From contig NZ_CANKZA010000005.1 of assembly GCF_947488465.1 (NCBI RefSeq), positions 35,762-99,761 on the forward strand: a stretch of DNA of 64,000 nt, written 5' to 3'. The stretch is from an uncultured Microbacterium sp. (lineage in GTDB: Bacteria > Actinomycetota > Actinomycetes > Actinomycetales > Microbacteriaceae). This document shows positions 27,270 to 35,681 of the stretch, one piece after another. Under the pieces are notes generated by a model. It was given only the letters and a program-made list of their open reading frames with translations. It searched no databases and had not been told where the DNA came from. Made by a program: the position numbers and the translations under genes. The number at the start of each line of letters is the position of its first letter. The stretch's first letter is position 1.

Positions 27270-28531
27270 GCGTTCTCCTCCGTGATGGTCCGCGCGCGAT
27301 CCAGATCTGCGTCGTCGATGATGTGGCCCATGCGGTCCCGCTTCGTGACGAGGTATTGGTGGTTGTTGGCCCCGACCCCGACGAGCAGGGGGACCTGCTC
27401 GACGACGGAGATGCCGAGACTGCGCAGCTGCGCGACCTTGTCGGTGTTGTTGGTGAGCAGGCGGACATTCTGCACGCCCAGGTCGTCGAGGATGCCGGCC
27501 GCCGCGCTGTAGTCGCGGGCATCCGCCGGGAGACCGAGCGCAAGGTTGGCATCGACCGTGTCGAGCCCGCGCTCTTGCAGGCTGTAGGCGCGCAGCTTGT
27601 TGATGAGCCCGATGCCGCGTCCCTCGTGACCGCGCATGTAGATCACGACGCCGCCGTCCTGCTCGATGCGGTCGAGTGCGGCATCGAGCTGCGGGCCGCA
27701 CTCGCACTTGAGTGAGCCGAACGCTTCGCCGGTCAGGCACTCGGAGTGCACGCGGACCAGTGGAGCATCCTCGCTCAGGTCGCCTGAGACGACCGCGATG
27801 TGGTCGGTGCCGCTGAGGCGGTCCTTGTACGCGAGGAAGCGGAACGTTCCGTGCGACGTCGGTACTTCGGCCTCGGCGCGCAGGCTTACCCGCCGCTTCC
27901 GCGCGTGCTCGACGGGGGTGCCCTCGCTGCCGTCGAGATGCGCGATGAGCTGCTCGATCGTGATCACCGGGATGCCCTCGCGCGCACCCATTTCCAGAAG
28001 ACCCGGAAGACGCATCATCGACCCGTCTTCCGCGACGACCTCACCGATCGCGGCGACGGGCTGAAGCCCGGCGAGCTTCATGAGATCGACGCCGGCCTCG
28101 GTATGACCGGCGCGTTCGCGCACGCCGCCGTCGACGGCGCGGAGCGGCAGGATGTGCCCCGGTCGGATCACCGACGTCGGGACGGAGGCCGGGTCAGCCA
28201 GCACGTTGAGCGTGTGCGAGCGGTCGGCCGCGCTGATGCCGGTCGAGACGCGGTCGGCGGCATCGACGCTGACCGTGTAGGCCGTGCCACGGCTGTCTTC
28301 GTTCACGGCCACCATGGGAGGAAGGTCGAGACGGTCGGCCCAGTCGGCGGGCATCGGCGCACAGATGAATCCGCTGGACCAGCGGATCGTCCAGGCGAGC
28401 CACTCGGCGGTGGCGAGCTCGGCCGACAGGATGATGTCTCCCTCGTTCTCGCGGTTCTCGTCATCGGCGACGATGACCGGCTTGCCGGCGCGGAGCGCGT
28501 CGAGGGCCTCCGGGATGCTGGAGAGGGTCAT
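27266..28531 (-). CDS. ribBA: Bifunctional 3,4-dihydroxy-2-butanone-4-phosphate synthase / GTP cyclohydrolase II
   Basis: A 421-residue two-domain enzyme. The N-terminal RibB half shows VIVADDENRENEGDIILSA and GHTEAGVDLMKLAGL. The C-terminal RibA half has the zinc cysteines in HSECLTGEAFGSLKCECGPQ and the catalytic MRGHEGRGIGLINKLRAY. Together they start both branches of riboflavin synthesis. The start at 28531 overlaps the riboflavin synthase stop by four bases; longer in-frame starts would run inside that gene. Confidence 0.96.
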   Translation of the reverse strand: MTLSSIPEALDALRAGKPVIVADDENRENEGDIILSAELATAEWLAWTIRWSSGFICAPMPADWADRLDLPPMVAVNEDSRGTAYTVSVDAADRVSTGISAADRSHTLNVLADPASVPTSVIRPGHILPLRAVDGGVRERAGHTEAGVDLMKLAGLQPVAAIGEVVAEDGSMMRLPGLLEMGAREGIPVITIEQLIAHLDGSEGTPVEHARKRRVSLRAEAEVPTSHGTFRFLAYKDRLSGTDHIAVVSGDLSEDAPLVRVHSECLTGEAFGSLKCECGPQLDAALDRIEQDGGVVIYMRGHEGRGIGLINKLRAYSLQERGLDTVDANLALGLPADARDYSAAAGILDDLGVQNVRLLTNNTDKVAQLRSLGISVVEQVPLLVGVGANNHQYLVTKRDRMGHIIDDADLDRARTITEENA

Positions 28532-29160
28532 CGGGATTCTCCGTCGTTCGTTTCGGGGGCGAAGGCGAGCAGGCGCTGCACGTGGCGCGCCAGGATGTCG
28601 GTCTCGAGGTTGACGGTCTCGCCGACGGTGCGGGCGCCCAGGGTCGTGACCTCGAGCGTCTCGGGGATGAGAGACACTTCGAGCCAGTGCTGCTCGGCGT
28701 CGGCGGGACTTGCGTCCGAGACGGTGAGAGAGACTCCGTCGATCGTGATCGATCCCTTGTCGACGACCAGCGGGGCAAGCTCGGCCGGCATCCCGATCCG
28801 GATGACGCGCCACTGCTCGCCGGGGCGAATCTCGAGGACCGTGCCGACCCCGTCGACGTGGCCCTGGACGATGTGCCCACCCAGGCGGCCGTGTGCGGCC
28901 ATCGCGCGCTCGATGTTGACGCGAGTGCCGGGCTGGGCGGCGCCGGCGGCCGACATGTCGAGGGTCTGGCGCATGACGTCGGCGGTGAACCAGTCCTCGC
29001 CCTGATCGATCACGGTCAGGCACACGCCGCTGACGGCGATCGAATCGCCGTGGTGGGCATCCGAGACCGCCAGGGGGGCGTGGACGGTGAGCCGCACGCC
29101 GTCGCCGGAGGGCGTCACCGCGGTCACGGTTCCCTGTTCTTCGATGATTCCGGTGAACAT
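28528..29160 (-). CDS. ribE: Riboflavin synthase, alpha chain
   Basis: A 210-residue protein with the duplicated lumazine-binding domain: first copy begins MFTGIIEEQGTVTAV, second copy after the linker HGRLGGHIVQGHVDGVGTV. The enzyme dismutates two lumazines to riboflavin. It overlaps ribD by one base and ribBA by four. Confidence 0.96.
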   Translation of the reverse strand: MFTGIIEEQGTVTAVTPSGDGVRLTVHAPLAVSDAHHGDSIAVSGVCLTVIDQGEDWFTADVMRQTLDMSAAGAAQPGTRVNIERAMAAHGRLGGHIVQGHVDGVGTVLEIRPGEQWRVIRIGMPAELAPLVVDKGSITIDGVSLTVSDASPADAEQHWLEVSLIPETLEVTTLGARTVGETVNLETDILARHVQRLLAFAPETNDGESR

Positions 29161-30191
29161 CAGTTCTCCTGTTCGGGGTGGATCGGATGGGCAACGACCA
29201 AGAGGTCATCGCCGAGCGAGGTGACGGAGGAGACGGTGAGGCGGCGCTGCTGCGCGATCGTCCCGACCCCGATGTCGGCAAGTGCCAGGCGCGAGCCGCC
29301 GAGAAGGGTCGGCGCGAGATAGATCAGCACGTCGTCGACGAGGTCCGCGCGGAGGAACGAGCTGGCGACGCGCGGTCCGCCCTCGATGAAGACGCGGTGG
29401 ACGCCGAGTTCGCGGAGCCGGTCGAGCAGATCGGGGAGATCCTCGCCCTCGTCTTGGATGAAGGGAAGGGGATGTCGGCGCACCCGCGCCTCCTGCGGCA
29501 TCGCTCGCGTGCCGATGACCACGGGACGCGGCTGGTGCGGGTAGAGGGTCCCGTCCGGGTGTCGAGCGGTGAGGGCGGGGTCGTCGGCCAGCAGTGTGCC
29601 GGTGCCGACGACGATCGCGTCGGCTGCGCTTCGCCGGAGGTGGACATCGGCGCGGGCCGTCTCCCCGGTGATCCACTGGCTCGTGCCGTCGTCCGCGGCG
29701 GCACGTCCGTCGAGGGACTGCGCCCACTTCACGGTGAGGTGCGGCCGGCCGAGTCGCTGCACCGTGAGCCACGAGTCCAGGAGCGCCACACCCGCATCCT
29801 CGAGCACGCCGGAGACGACCTCCACCCCGGCGGCGCGCAGGTGGGCTCCACCGCCGGCGGAGTCGTGGCCGGGGTCGGCGACGGCGTAGATCACCCGGGC
29901 GATGCCGGCGGCGATGAGCGCATCGGTGCAGGGTCCCGTGCGCCCGGAATGATTGCACGGCTCGAGCGTGACGACGGCCGTCGCGCCGCGGGCGGCGCCC
30001 GCCGGTACCTGCGACAGTGCGTCGACTTCCGCGTGCGGTGTGCCGGCTCCGCGATGCCACCCCTCGGCCAGAACCTCACCCGCGGGGGAGAGGAGCACAG
30101 CCCCGACCTGCGGGTTGAGGCCGCGGGGACCGTTCAACGCGAGCGTGAGGGCACGGTGCATCGCCTCGCGTTCGCGGTCTGTCGTCGCCAT
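29160..30191 (-). CDS. ribD: Bifunctional deaminase/reductase of riboflavin synthesis
   Basis: A 343-residue enzyme. The N-terminal deaminase has zinc ligands in GTPHAEVDAL and LEPCNHSGRTGPCTDAL. The C-terminal reductase starts with PHLTVKWAQSLDGRAA and has RVFIEGGPRVASSFL. First gene of the rib operon; ATG 30191 is preceded by AGGAGG. The leader contains an FMN riboswitch. Confidence 0.95.
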   Translation of the reverse strand: MATTDREREAMHRALTLALNGPRGLNPQVGAVLLSPAGEVLAEGWHRGAGTPHAEVDALSQVPAGAARGATAVVTLEPCNHSGRTGPCTDALIAAGIARVIYAVADPGHDSAGGGAHLRAAGVEVVSGVLEDAGVALLDSWLTVQRLGRPHLTVKWAQSLDGRAAADDGTSQWITGETARADVHLRRSAADAIVVGTGTLLADDPALTARHPDGTLYPHQPRPVVIGTRAMPQEARVRRHPLPFIQDEGEDLPDLLDRLRELGVHRVFIEGGPRVASSFLRADLVDDVLIYLAPTLLGGSRLALADIGVGTIAQQRRLTVSSVTSLGDDLLVVAHPIHPEQEN

Positions 30192-30257
30192 CGGTGTTCC
30201 TCCTGTGAGGCCCCGGGCAGGGTCGACACCGCAGACGTCGCGAACGACGCTGCGTGC

Positions 30258-30412
30258 TGCCTTCCATCCGGACTAGCGACAGATGTCTGTCGCATCACCG
30301 TCGGTCCCGGAATTCCACCGGATCGGCCCTTCGTCCCGGCGTGAGCCAGAACGACGAAGGGTTCGCGGACTATCACCGCCGGTTCGGATTCTCACCGACC
30401 CCGGAGCACGTG
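30258..30412 (-). promoter_or_regulatory. FMN riboswitch (RFN element) controlling the rib operon
   Basis: On the minus strand the RFN core is easy to follow: GGTCGGTGAGAATCCGAAC, CGGCGGTGATAGTCCGCGA, the variable helix around CCCTTCGTC, then CCGGTGGAATTCCGGGACC, GACGGTGATGCGACAG and the closing AGTCCGGATGGAAGG. It lies about 70 bases upstream of the ribD ATG. FMN binding is expected to shut off ribD-ribE-ribBA-ribH; at high GC this is probably done by hiding the ribosome binding site or by Rho. Confidence 0.95.
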
Positions 30413-30450
30413 TAACTTCTCCGATCCTACTCAACACCGGGCGCGCGATT

Positions 30451-31068
30451 TCATTCCGTGTCGTCGAGCAGGGCGCGAGCTGTGGCCTCATCGATGACCA
30501 GCTCGGTGACGAGGTCAGCGGCCAGGGCACCGCGGAGCCCGCGAAGCTTCGCCGTACCGGCGATGACGCACACCCGGTGGGGCACGCGCCGCAGGGTCGC
30601 GAAATCCGGACCCGTCGCACGGTCGTTGAGCGCAATCCCGTCGGTCGATCCGTCGGCGCGGTAGAACACGGTGCCCACGTCACCGACCACCCCGGTCGTT
30701 TCCAATTGCGCCTGTTCGGCAGCGTCGAGATATCCCGCGGCATACACGTGACTCGGGATGCCGGACTCGGCCGCCCCGACGCTGAAGACGACGAGGTTCA
30801 TCCGCTCTTGCAGATCGAGGATGCGGCGCGTGCTCGACTCACGCCAGAACGCGCGTCGCGTCGCCGGATCGTCGAAGAACGCGGGTACCGGAAACTGCTG
30901 CACGGCGGCTCCGTACGCGCGCGCGAACCGCTGCAGAATCTCACTCGCGTAGAGCAGACCTGTCGTGCGCGTGTTGCCCGAACCGTTGAGCTGCACGATG
31001 ACGCTGCCGTGTGTGCGCGTCGGGATCAGGTGCGTGCTGACCGCCGCGGTCGTAGACCCCCAGGCGCC
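30451..31068 (-). pseudogene. SorC/DeoR-type sugar-binding regulator, 5' part deleted
   Basis: The last 206 codons of a SorC-family regulator are intact: [20 protein letters not shown], the effector-domain block ASEILQRFARAYGAAVQQFP, VFSVGAAESGIPSHVYAAGY and GTAKLRGLRGALAADLVTEL. A whole protein has about 320 residues; the missing 110 hold the DNA-binding HTH. Its sense ends at about 31068, about 15 bases from where a truncated glycerol kinase begins on the other strand. No good start exists, so this is a remnant. Confidence 0.85.
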
Positions 31069-31082
31069 GCCGTCGTCGCGGT

Positions 31083-31406
31083 GCGATCGAGGCGCTCGGC
31101 CTCGGGGGGATGACGCGCAACGACGTGTTGATGCAGTTTCAGGCCGATATTCTCGGCATCCCCGTCGTGCGCCCAAAGGTCGTCGAGACCACGGCGCTCG
31201 GGGCGGCGTATGCCGCCGGGCTCGCGGTGGGAGTGTGGAAGAACCGTGAGGAACTGCGCTCGCACTGGCAAGAGGACGTGCGGTTCGAGCCGCAGATGGA
31301 TGCCGGTGAGGCCGCGCGTCGCTACCGCCAGTGGAAGAAGGCCGTCGGCAAGTCGATCGATTGGGTCGACGAGGATGCCCGCATCCTGATGGGTACGACC
31401 GACTGA
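31083..31406 (+). pseudogene. glpK: Glycerol kinase, C-terminal fragment
   Basis: About 105 codons remain of a roughly 500-residue FGGY kinase: [39 protein letters not shown], then [20 protein letters not shown] and an ordinary C terminus. The frame is good to its stop. The ATP- and glycerol-binding N-terminal domain is missing. The gene was divergent from the SorC-type regulator, and one deletion has removed both 5' ends and the shared promoter region. Confidence 0.88.
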
Positions 31407-31424
31407 GTCGCGCGTTCCGCCCCT

Positions 31425-31466
31425 CGCTGATCGAGTGCCGCGCCGCAGGCGCGGTGTATCGAGATC
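31425..31466. repeat. REP-like intergenic palindrome
   Basis: The centre CCGCGCC-GCA-GGCGCGG is a perfect 7-base stem, flanked by GATCGAG and the near-complementary ATCGAGATC. Sequences of the form CTGATCGAGTGCC and GTGTATCGAGATC around a GC stem are common between genes in Microbacteriaceae (from memory). It separates the glpK remnant from the convergent Fpg gene and may serve as a bidirectional terminator. Confidence 0.6.
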
Positions 31467-31472
31467 ATCCGA

Positions 31473-32336
31473 TCACTTCAACAGTCGGCTGAGTCTCCGG
31501 TCGGCCAGCAGCTTCCCACCCGTCTGACACGTCGGGCAGTACTCCAGTGAGTTGTCCGCGAAGAACACCGACCGTACCTCGTCCCCGCAGACCGGACATG
31601 TCTCGCCGCGGCGCCCGTGGACGGCCATCCCGCGGCGCTTGGCATCTTTGAGATCCGCGGGCGGCTTGCCGGACGCTGCGGCCACCGCTTCTCTGAGGGT
31701 GCGATCCACCGCCGTGGCGAGCCGATCGATGTCGGCGGCATCCAGGCTGGCCGCCAACGCGTACGGCGACATGCGCGCGGCGTGGAGGATCTCGTCCGAG
31801 TAGGCGTTGCCGATCCCGGCGATGACGGACTGATCGCGCAGAACCCCTTTGATGTGGGTGCGGCGACCGGCGAGGAGTTCGGCGAGCGCGTCACGGGTGA
31901 AGGTGTCGGCGAGCGGATCCGGTCCGAGCCGCGCGATACCGGGCACATCCTGCGGATCGCGTACGGAGTACACCGCGAGCGACTTCTTGGTGCCAGCCTC
32001 GGTCAGATCGAATCCCGAGCCGTCGTCGAACGCCACGCGCAGGGCGATCGGTGTCTTGCCTGGACGGATCACGGTGCGTGGCAGCTGCTCGTACCACCGC
32101 AGCCAGCCCGCTTTGGCCAGGTGGAAGATCAGATGGTATCCCGCATCCGTCGCCAGATCGATGAACTTGCCGTGCCGTGCGACGGCGGTGACGGGGGAGC
32201 CGATGAGCGCGTCGAGGGGCGGATCGTAGGTCTTGAGCGCCGCGATGTTCGCGACGGTGGCCTTGGTCGGTGCGAGCCCAGTCGCGCGCGCAGCGAGGAA
32301 GTCGACGAGTCCCTGGACTTCCGGCATCTCCGGCAT
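31473..32336 (-). CDS. Fpg/Nei family DNA glycosylase
   Basis: A 287-residue base-excision repair enzyme. The N terminus MPEMPEVQGLVDFLAAR gives the catalytic Pro2 and Glu3. The helix-two-turns-helix block is IKGVLRDQSVIAGIGNAYSD, and a C-terminal four-cysteine zinc finger is seen as CPVCGDEV and CPTCQTGGK. The lower similarity to classical MutM suggests a formamidopyrimidine/endonuclease VIII paralogue common in actinobacteria. GGGAGGATGAGG precedes ATG 32336. Longer in-frame starts run into the repeat region. Confidence 0.9.
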   Translation of the reverse strand: MPEMPEVQGLVDFLAARATGLAPTKATVANIAALKTYDPPLDALIGSPVTAVARHGKFIDLATDAGYHLIFHLAKAGWLRWYEQLPRTVIRPGKTPIALRVAFDDGSGFDLTEAGTKKSLAVYSVRDPQDVPGIARLGPDPLADTFTRDALAELLAGRRTHIKGVLRDQSVIAGIGNAYSDEILHAARMSPYALAASLDAADIDRLATAVDRTLREAVAAASGKPPADLKDAKRRGMAVHGRRGETCPVCGDEVRSVFFADNSLEYCPTCQTGGKLLADRRLSRLLK

Positions 32337-32397
32337 GGCCTCATCCTCCCACGTGCCGATCGGCCCCGTCAGCCCGCCGTCAGCGCGTTCCAGGACC

Positions 32398-32536
32398 GAG
32401 GTCCCCGGTCCCGGTCCCCGGCCCCCGGTGCCCGGTCCCCGGTGCCCGGTCCCCGGTCCCCCGGTCCCCGGTCCCCGGTCCCCGGTCCCCCGGTCCCCGG
32501 TCCCAGGTCCCCGGTCCCCGGGCACCGGTCCCCGCC
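32398..32536. repeat. CCGGTCCC tandem low-complexity repeat
   Basis: About 140 bases made almost only of GGTCCCC and GGTGCCC units with varying C runs. It shows a strong strand bias (C-rich on plus) and ends 19 bases before the first family B hairpin. With that hairpin it makes up most of the 418-base gap between the Fpg gene and the DUF559 gene. Confidence 0.85.
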
Positions 32537-32554
32537 CCGTCCACAATCCCCGAT

Positions 32555-32647
32555 CCGTATTCAGTCTCCGCGTCGCGGCCAATCGCCCACACCCTCGTGA
32601 TTCCGCGGCAGAGGCCAACGGCAGCACCCTCGCCAGACTGAATACGG
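32555..32647. repeat. Family B hairpin, left copy flanking DUF559 gene 1
   Basis: CCGTATTCAGTCT (32555-32567) and AGACTGAATACGG (32635-32647) are perfect complements around a 67-base interior. The interior carries CGTGATTCCGCGGCAGAG, which recurs in similar form (CGTGATTCCGAGCCAGAG) in the right copy when that copy is read on the other strand. So the two copies lie as inverted repeats on either side of the gene. Confidence 0.88.
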
Positions 32648-32754
32648 CACGGGTGGCGCGCGGAGCTTCCTCCACAGCACGCGAATTCTCTCGGGTGTCC
32701 TCCGATGTGCCGCTGCGGTCTCCACGCCAAGGCGCAGACGGCGAGAGTTGCGGG

Positions 32755-33603
32755 ATGTTCGAGGTATGGACGCGCGCCGAACTGCGCGCAGAGGGAATCA
32801 ACAGGCGCGAGATCACCCAGGCTCTGGCCGATCGCGTGCTCATCCGTGTCCGCAAGGGGCACTACGTCCGAGGCGACGCGCCCGACGCTCTGATCCGTGC
32901 AGGGCGAGTGGGCGGGCGGCTCGGATGCGTCTCGCTCCTCGCGGAGTGTGGCGTTTTCGTGTTCGACCATTCCGTGACACACGTCCATATGGAGCGCGGT
33001 GACAGCAGGATGCGAGCCCCCGTCGGAAAGCGGCATCTCGCGGCTCGCTCTCAGCGACGGCGCGTGGTTCTGCACTGGCGAGCTCTGGTGGAGCCGCCAG
33101 GATCCGGGGCGGTTGATGTCGTGGATGCTGTCGCGCACGCCGTGCGATGTCAGGAACCGAGATACGCGATCGCCACGCTCGACAGTGCGCTGAACACGGG
33201 GTGCCTCTCCGCCGAAGGCCTGGAGCGTGTCTTCGATGTACTCCCGTCGCGGTATCGCGTCCTCCGGGGATTTGTTGACGCACGAGCACAAGCGGGAACC
33301 GAGACCCTCGTGCGCCTCATGCTGCTGCGGATGGGGTGTGCAGTCGACCTGCAGGTCGGTTTCACGGGCGTGGGCGCCGTGGACCTCGTCGTGGATGGAT
33401 GGCTCGTGGTCGAGTGCGACAGCAAACAGTTCCACAGCAGCTGGGAGCAGCAACTCAAGGACTACCGCCGTGACCGCGCGCTGGCTGCGCTCGGCTACAG
33501 CGTGCTGCGGCTGACAGCGGAGGACATCCTTTATCGCCCCGAGATCGTCCTCGCCGCGCTTCGGGGCTTGGTCACCCGTGTGCGTGAACATGCGGCCGCG
33601 TGA
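32755..33603 (+). CDS. AbiEi-like winged-helix plus DUF559/Vsr-type nuclease-fold protein 1
   Basis: A 282-residue protein. Residues about 5-75 form an AbiEi-antitoxin-like winged helix (WTRAELRAEGINRREITQAL, then RVRKGHYVRG). The C-terminal third is a DUF559/very-short-patch-repair-like domain: Glu183 in AGTETLVRLML, Asp210 in VDLVVDGW, Glu220 and Asp222 in VVECDS, His227, then KDYRRDRALAALGY. These are the positions of a PD-(D/E)XK-type active site. ATG 32755 is preferred; the open frame continues upstream through tandem and hairpin repeats. A homologue lies at 50253-51104. The gene's stop overlaps the right hairpin. Cellular role unknown; nuclease activity is inferred. Confidence 0.82.
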   Translation: MFEVWTRAELRAEGINRREITQALADRVLIRVRKGHYVRGDAPDALIRAGRVGGRLGCVSLLAECGVFVFDHSVTHVHMERGDSRMRAPVGKRHLAARSQRRRVVLHWRALVEPPGSGAVDVVDAVAHAVRCQEPRYAIATLDSALNTGCLSAEGLERVFDVLPSRYRVLRGFVDARAQAGTETLVRLMLLRMGCAVDLQVGFTGVGAVDLVVDGWLVVECDSKQFHSSWEQQLKDYRRDRALAALGYSVLRLTAEDILYRPEIVLAALRGLVTRVREHAAA

Positions 33604-33698
33604 CCGTATTCAGTCTGGCTGCGCAGGCACGGCACTCTCTGGCTCGGAATCACGCGGATCCTGCGTCCGGGTGCACCACCAGCAGACTGAATACGGTC
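33602..33698. repeat. Family B hairpin, right copy flanking DUF559 gene 1
   Basis: GACCGTATTCAGTCTG (33602-33617) pairs perfectly with CAGACTGAATACGGTC (33683-33698) around 65 bases. The left arm begins inside the stop codon of the DUF559 gene. The interior, read on the minus strand, resembles the interior of the left copy. Confidence 0.9.
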
Positions 33699-33773
33699 GG
33701 TGGAGGTGGGAGAAAGGGTGCCGAGCGGGCCGCGGCCGGGTGGCAAACGCAGCAACCGGGGGAGGATGCCAGG

Positions 33774-34787
<1,014 letters not shown>

Positions 34788-34818
34788 CTATTGACCGGAT
34801 GCCGGCGCCTCGCCCGCA

Positions 34819-35652
34819 TCAGAAGGCGTAGTCGGCGATCACGGGCGCGTGGTCACTCCACCGGGTGTCCCAGGACGGCGCGCGGACGACGCGGTAGTCC
34901 GTCACCCGCTCGGCGAGAGCGGGCGTGGCGAGGTGGTAGTCGATGCGCCAGCCCGTGTCGGTGTCGAATGCCTTTCCGCGGTTCGACCACCAGGTGTAGG
35001 GTCCGTCGACGTCACCCGCCCAGCGCCGGCCGACATCGACCCAGCCGAGCCCGGTTCCGGAAGATCCGTCCACGCAGGCGACATCCTCACCGGCGGCTCC
35101 GGTGAACCGGTCGAAGTAGGCGCGCTCGCGCGGCAGGAATCCGGCCTTCTTGACGTTGCCTTTCCAATTGCGGATGTCGAGCTCGCGGTGCCCGACGTTG
35201 AGATCGCCGGTGATGACGGCGAGCTCGCCGAGGTGCGCCATCCGTGCCTCCATAGCATCGAGGAAGGCGTATTTCGCAACCTGCTTCTCGGTGCCGTCTT
35301 CGCCGGTGAACACGTACGCGCTCACCACCGTGACGCGAGTTCCGTCGACGTCGATGTCGGCCTCGATCCAGCGTCCTTTCGAGTCGAGGGTGTCCTCGCC
35401 GAGCTCGACGCGCCAGATATCGAGCGGCTCCCGAGCGGCGATCGCCACCCCGGCACGCCCCTTGGCGAGTGCTTCGTCGCCCACGACATGCCACCCCGGG
35501 AGCGCGGCGGCGAGGTGTACCGCCTCGCCCCGCACCTCCTGCAGGGTGAGGATGTCGACGTCGGCGGTGTCGAGCCACGCCGACATCCCGTTGCGGGACG
35601 CGGCACGGATGCCGTTGACGTTGACGGAGGCGAGGCGAAGGTTCCGGGGCAC
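34819..35652 (-). CDS. xthA: Exodeoxyribonuclease III
   Basis: A 277-residue AP endonuclease/3' exonuclease. Metal and catalytic residues are seen in RLASVNVNGIRAASRNGMSA, LTLQEVRGEAV, VITGDLNVGHRELDI and the C-terminal SDHAPVIADYAF. Length and order are normal. ATG 35652 opens MPRNLRLASVNVNG. It lies 40 bases upstream of trpS in the same direction. Confidence 0.95.
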   Translation of the reverse strand: MPRNLRLASVNVNGIRAASRNGMSAWLDTADVDILTLQEVRGEAVHLAAALPGWHVVGDEALAKGRAGVAIAAREPLDIWRVELGEDTLDSKGRWIEADIDVDGTRVTVVSAYVFTGEDGTEKQVAKYAFLDAMEARMAHLGELAVITGDLNVGHRELDIRNWKGNVKKAGFLPRERAYFDRFTGAAGEDVACVDGSSGTGLGWVDVGRRWAGDVDGPYTWWSNRGKAFDTDTGWRIDYHLATPALAERVTDYRVVRAPSWDTRWSDHAPVIADYAF

Positions 35653-35681
35653 CGGACAAGCCTAGGGCGCACCGCGGACAC

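Noticed and set aside
31107..31406. A short independent gene starting [10 protein letters not shown]
   Set aside because: It is the C-terminal domain of glycerol kinase with no ribosome binding site; the preceding GlyGly already belongs to the kinase motif.
32233..32754. N-terminal extension of DUF559 gene 1 with Pro/Gly/Arg repeats
   Set aside because: Translates the tandem repeat and hairpin; the homologue at 50.3 kb starts at the equivalent of the internal ATG, giving equal lengths.
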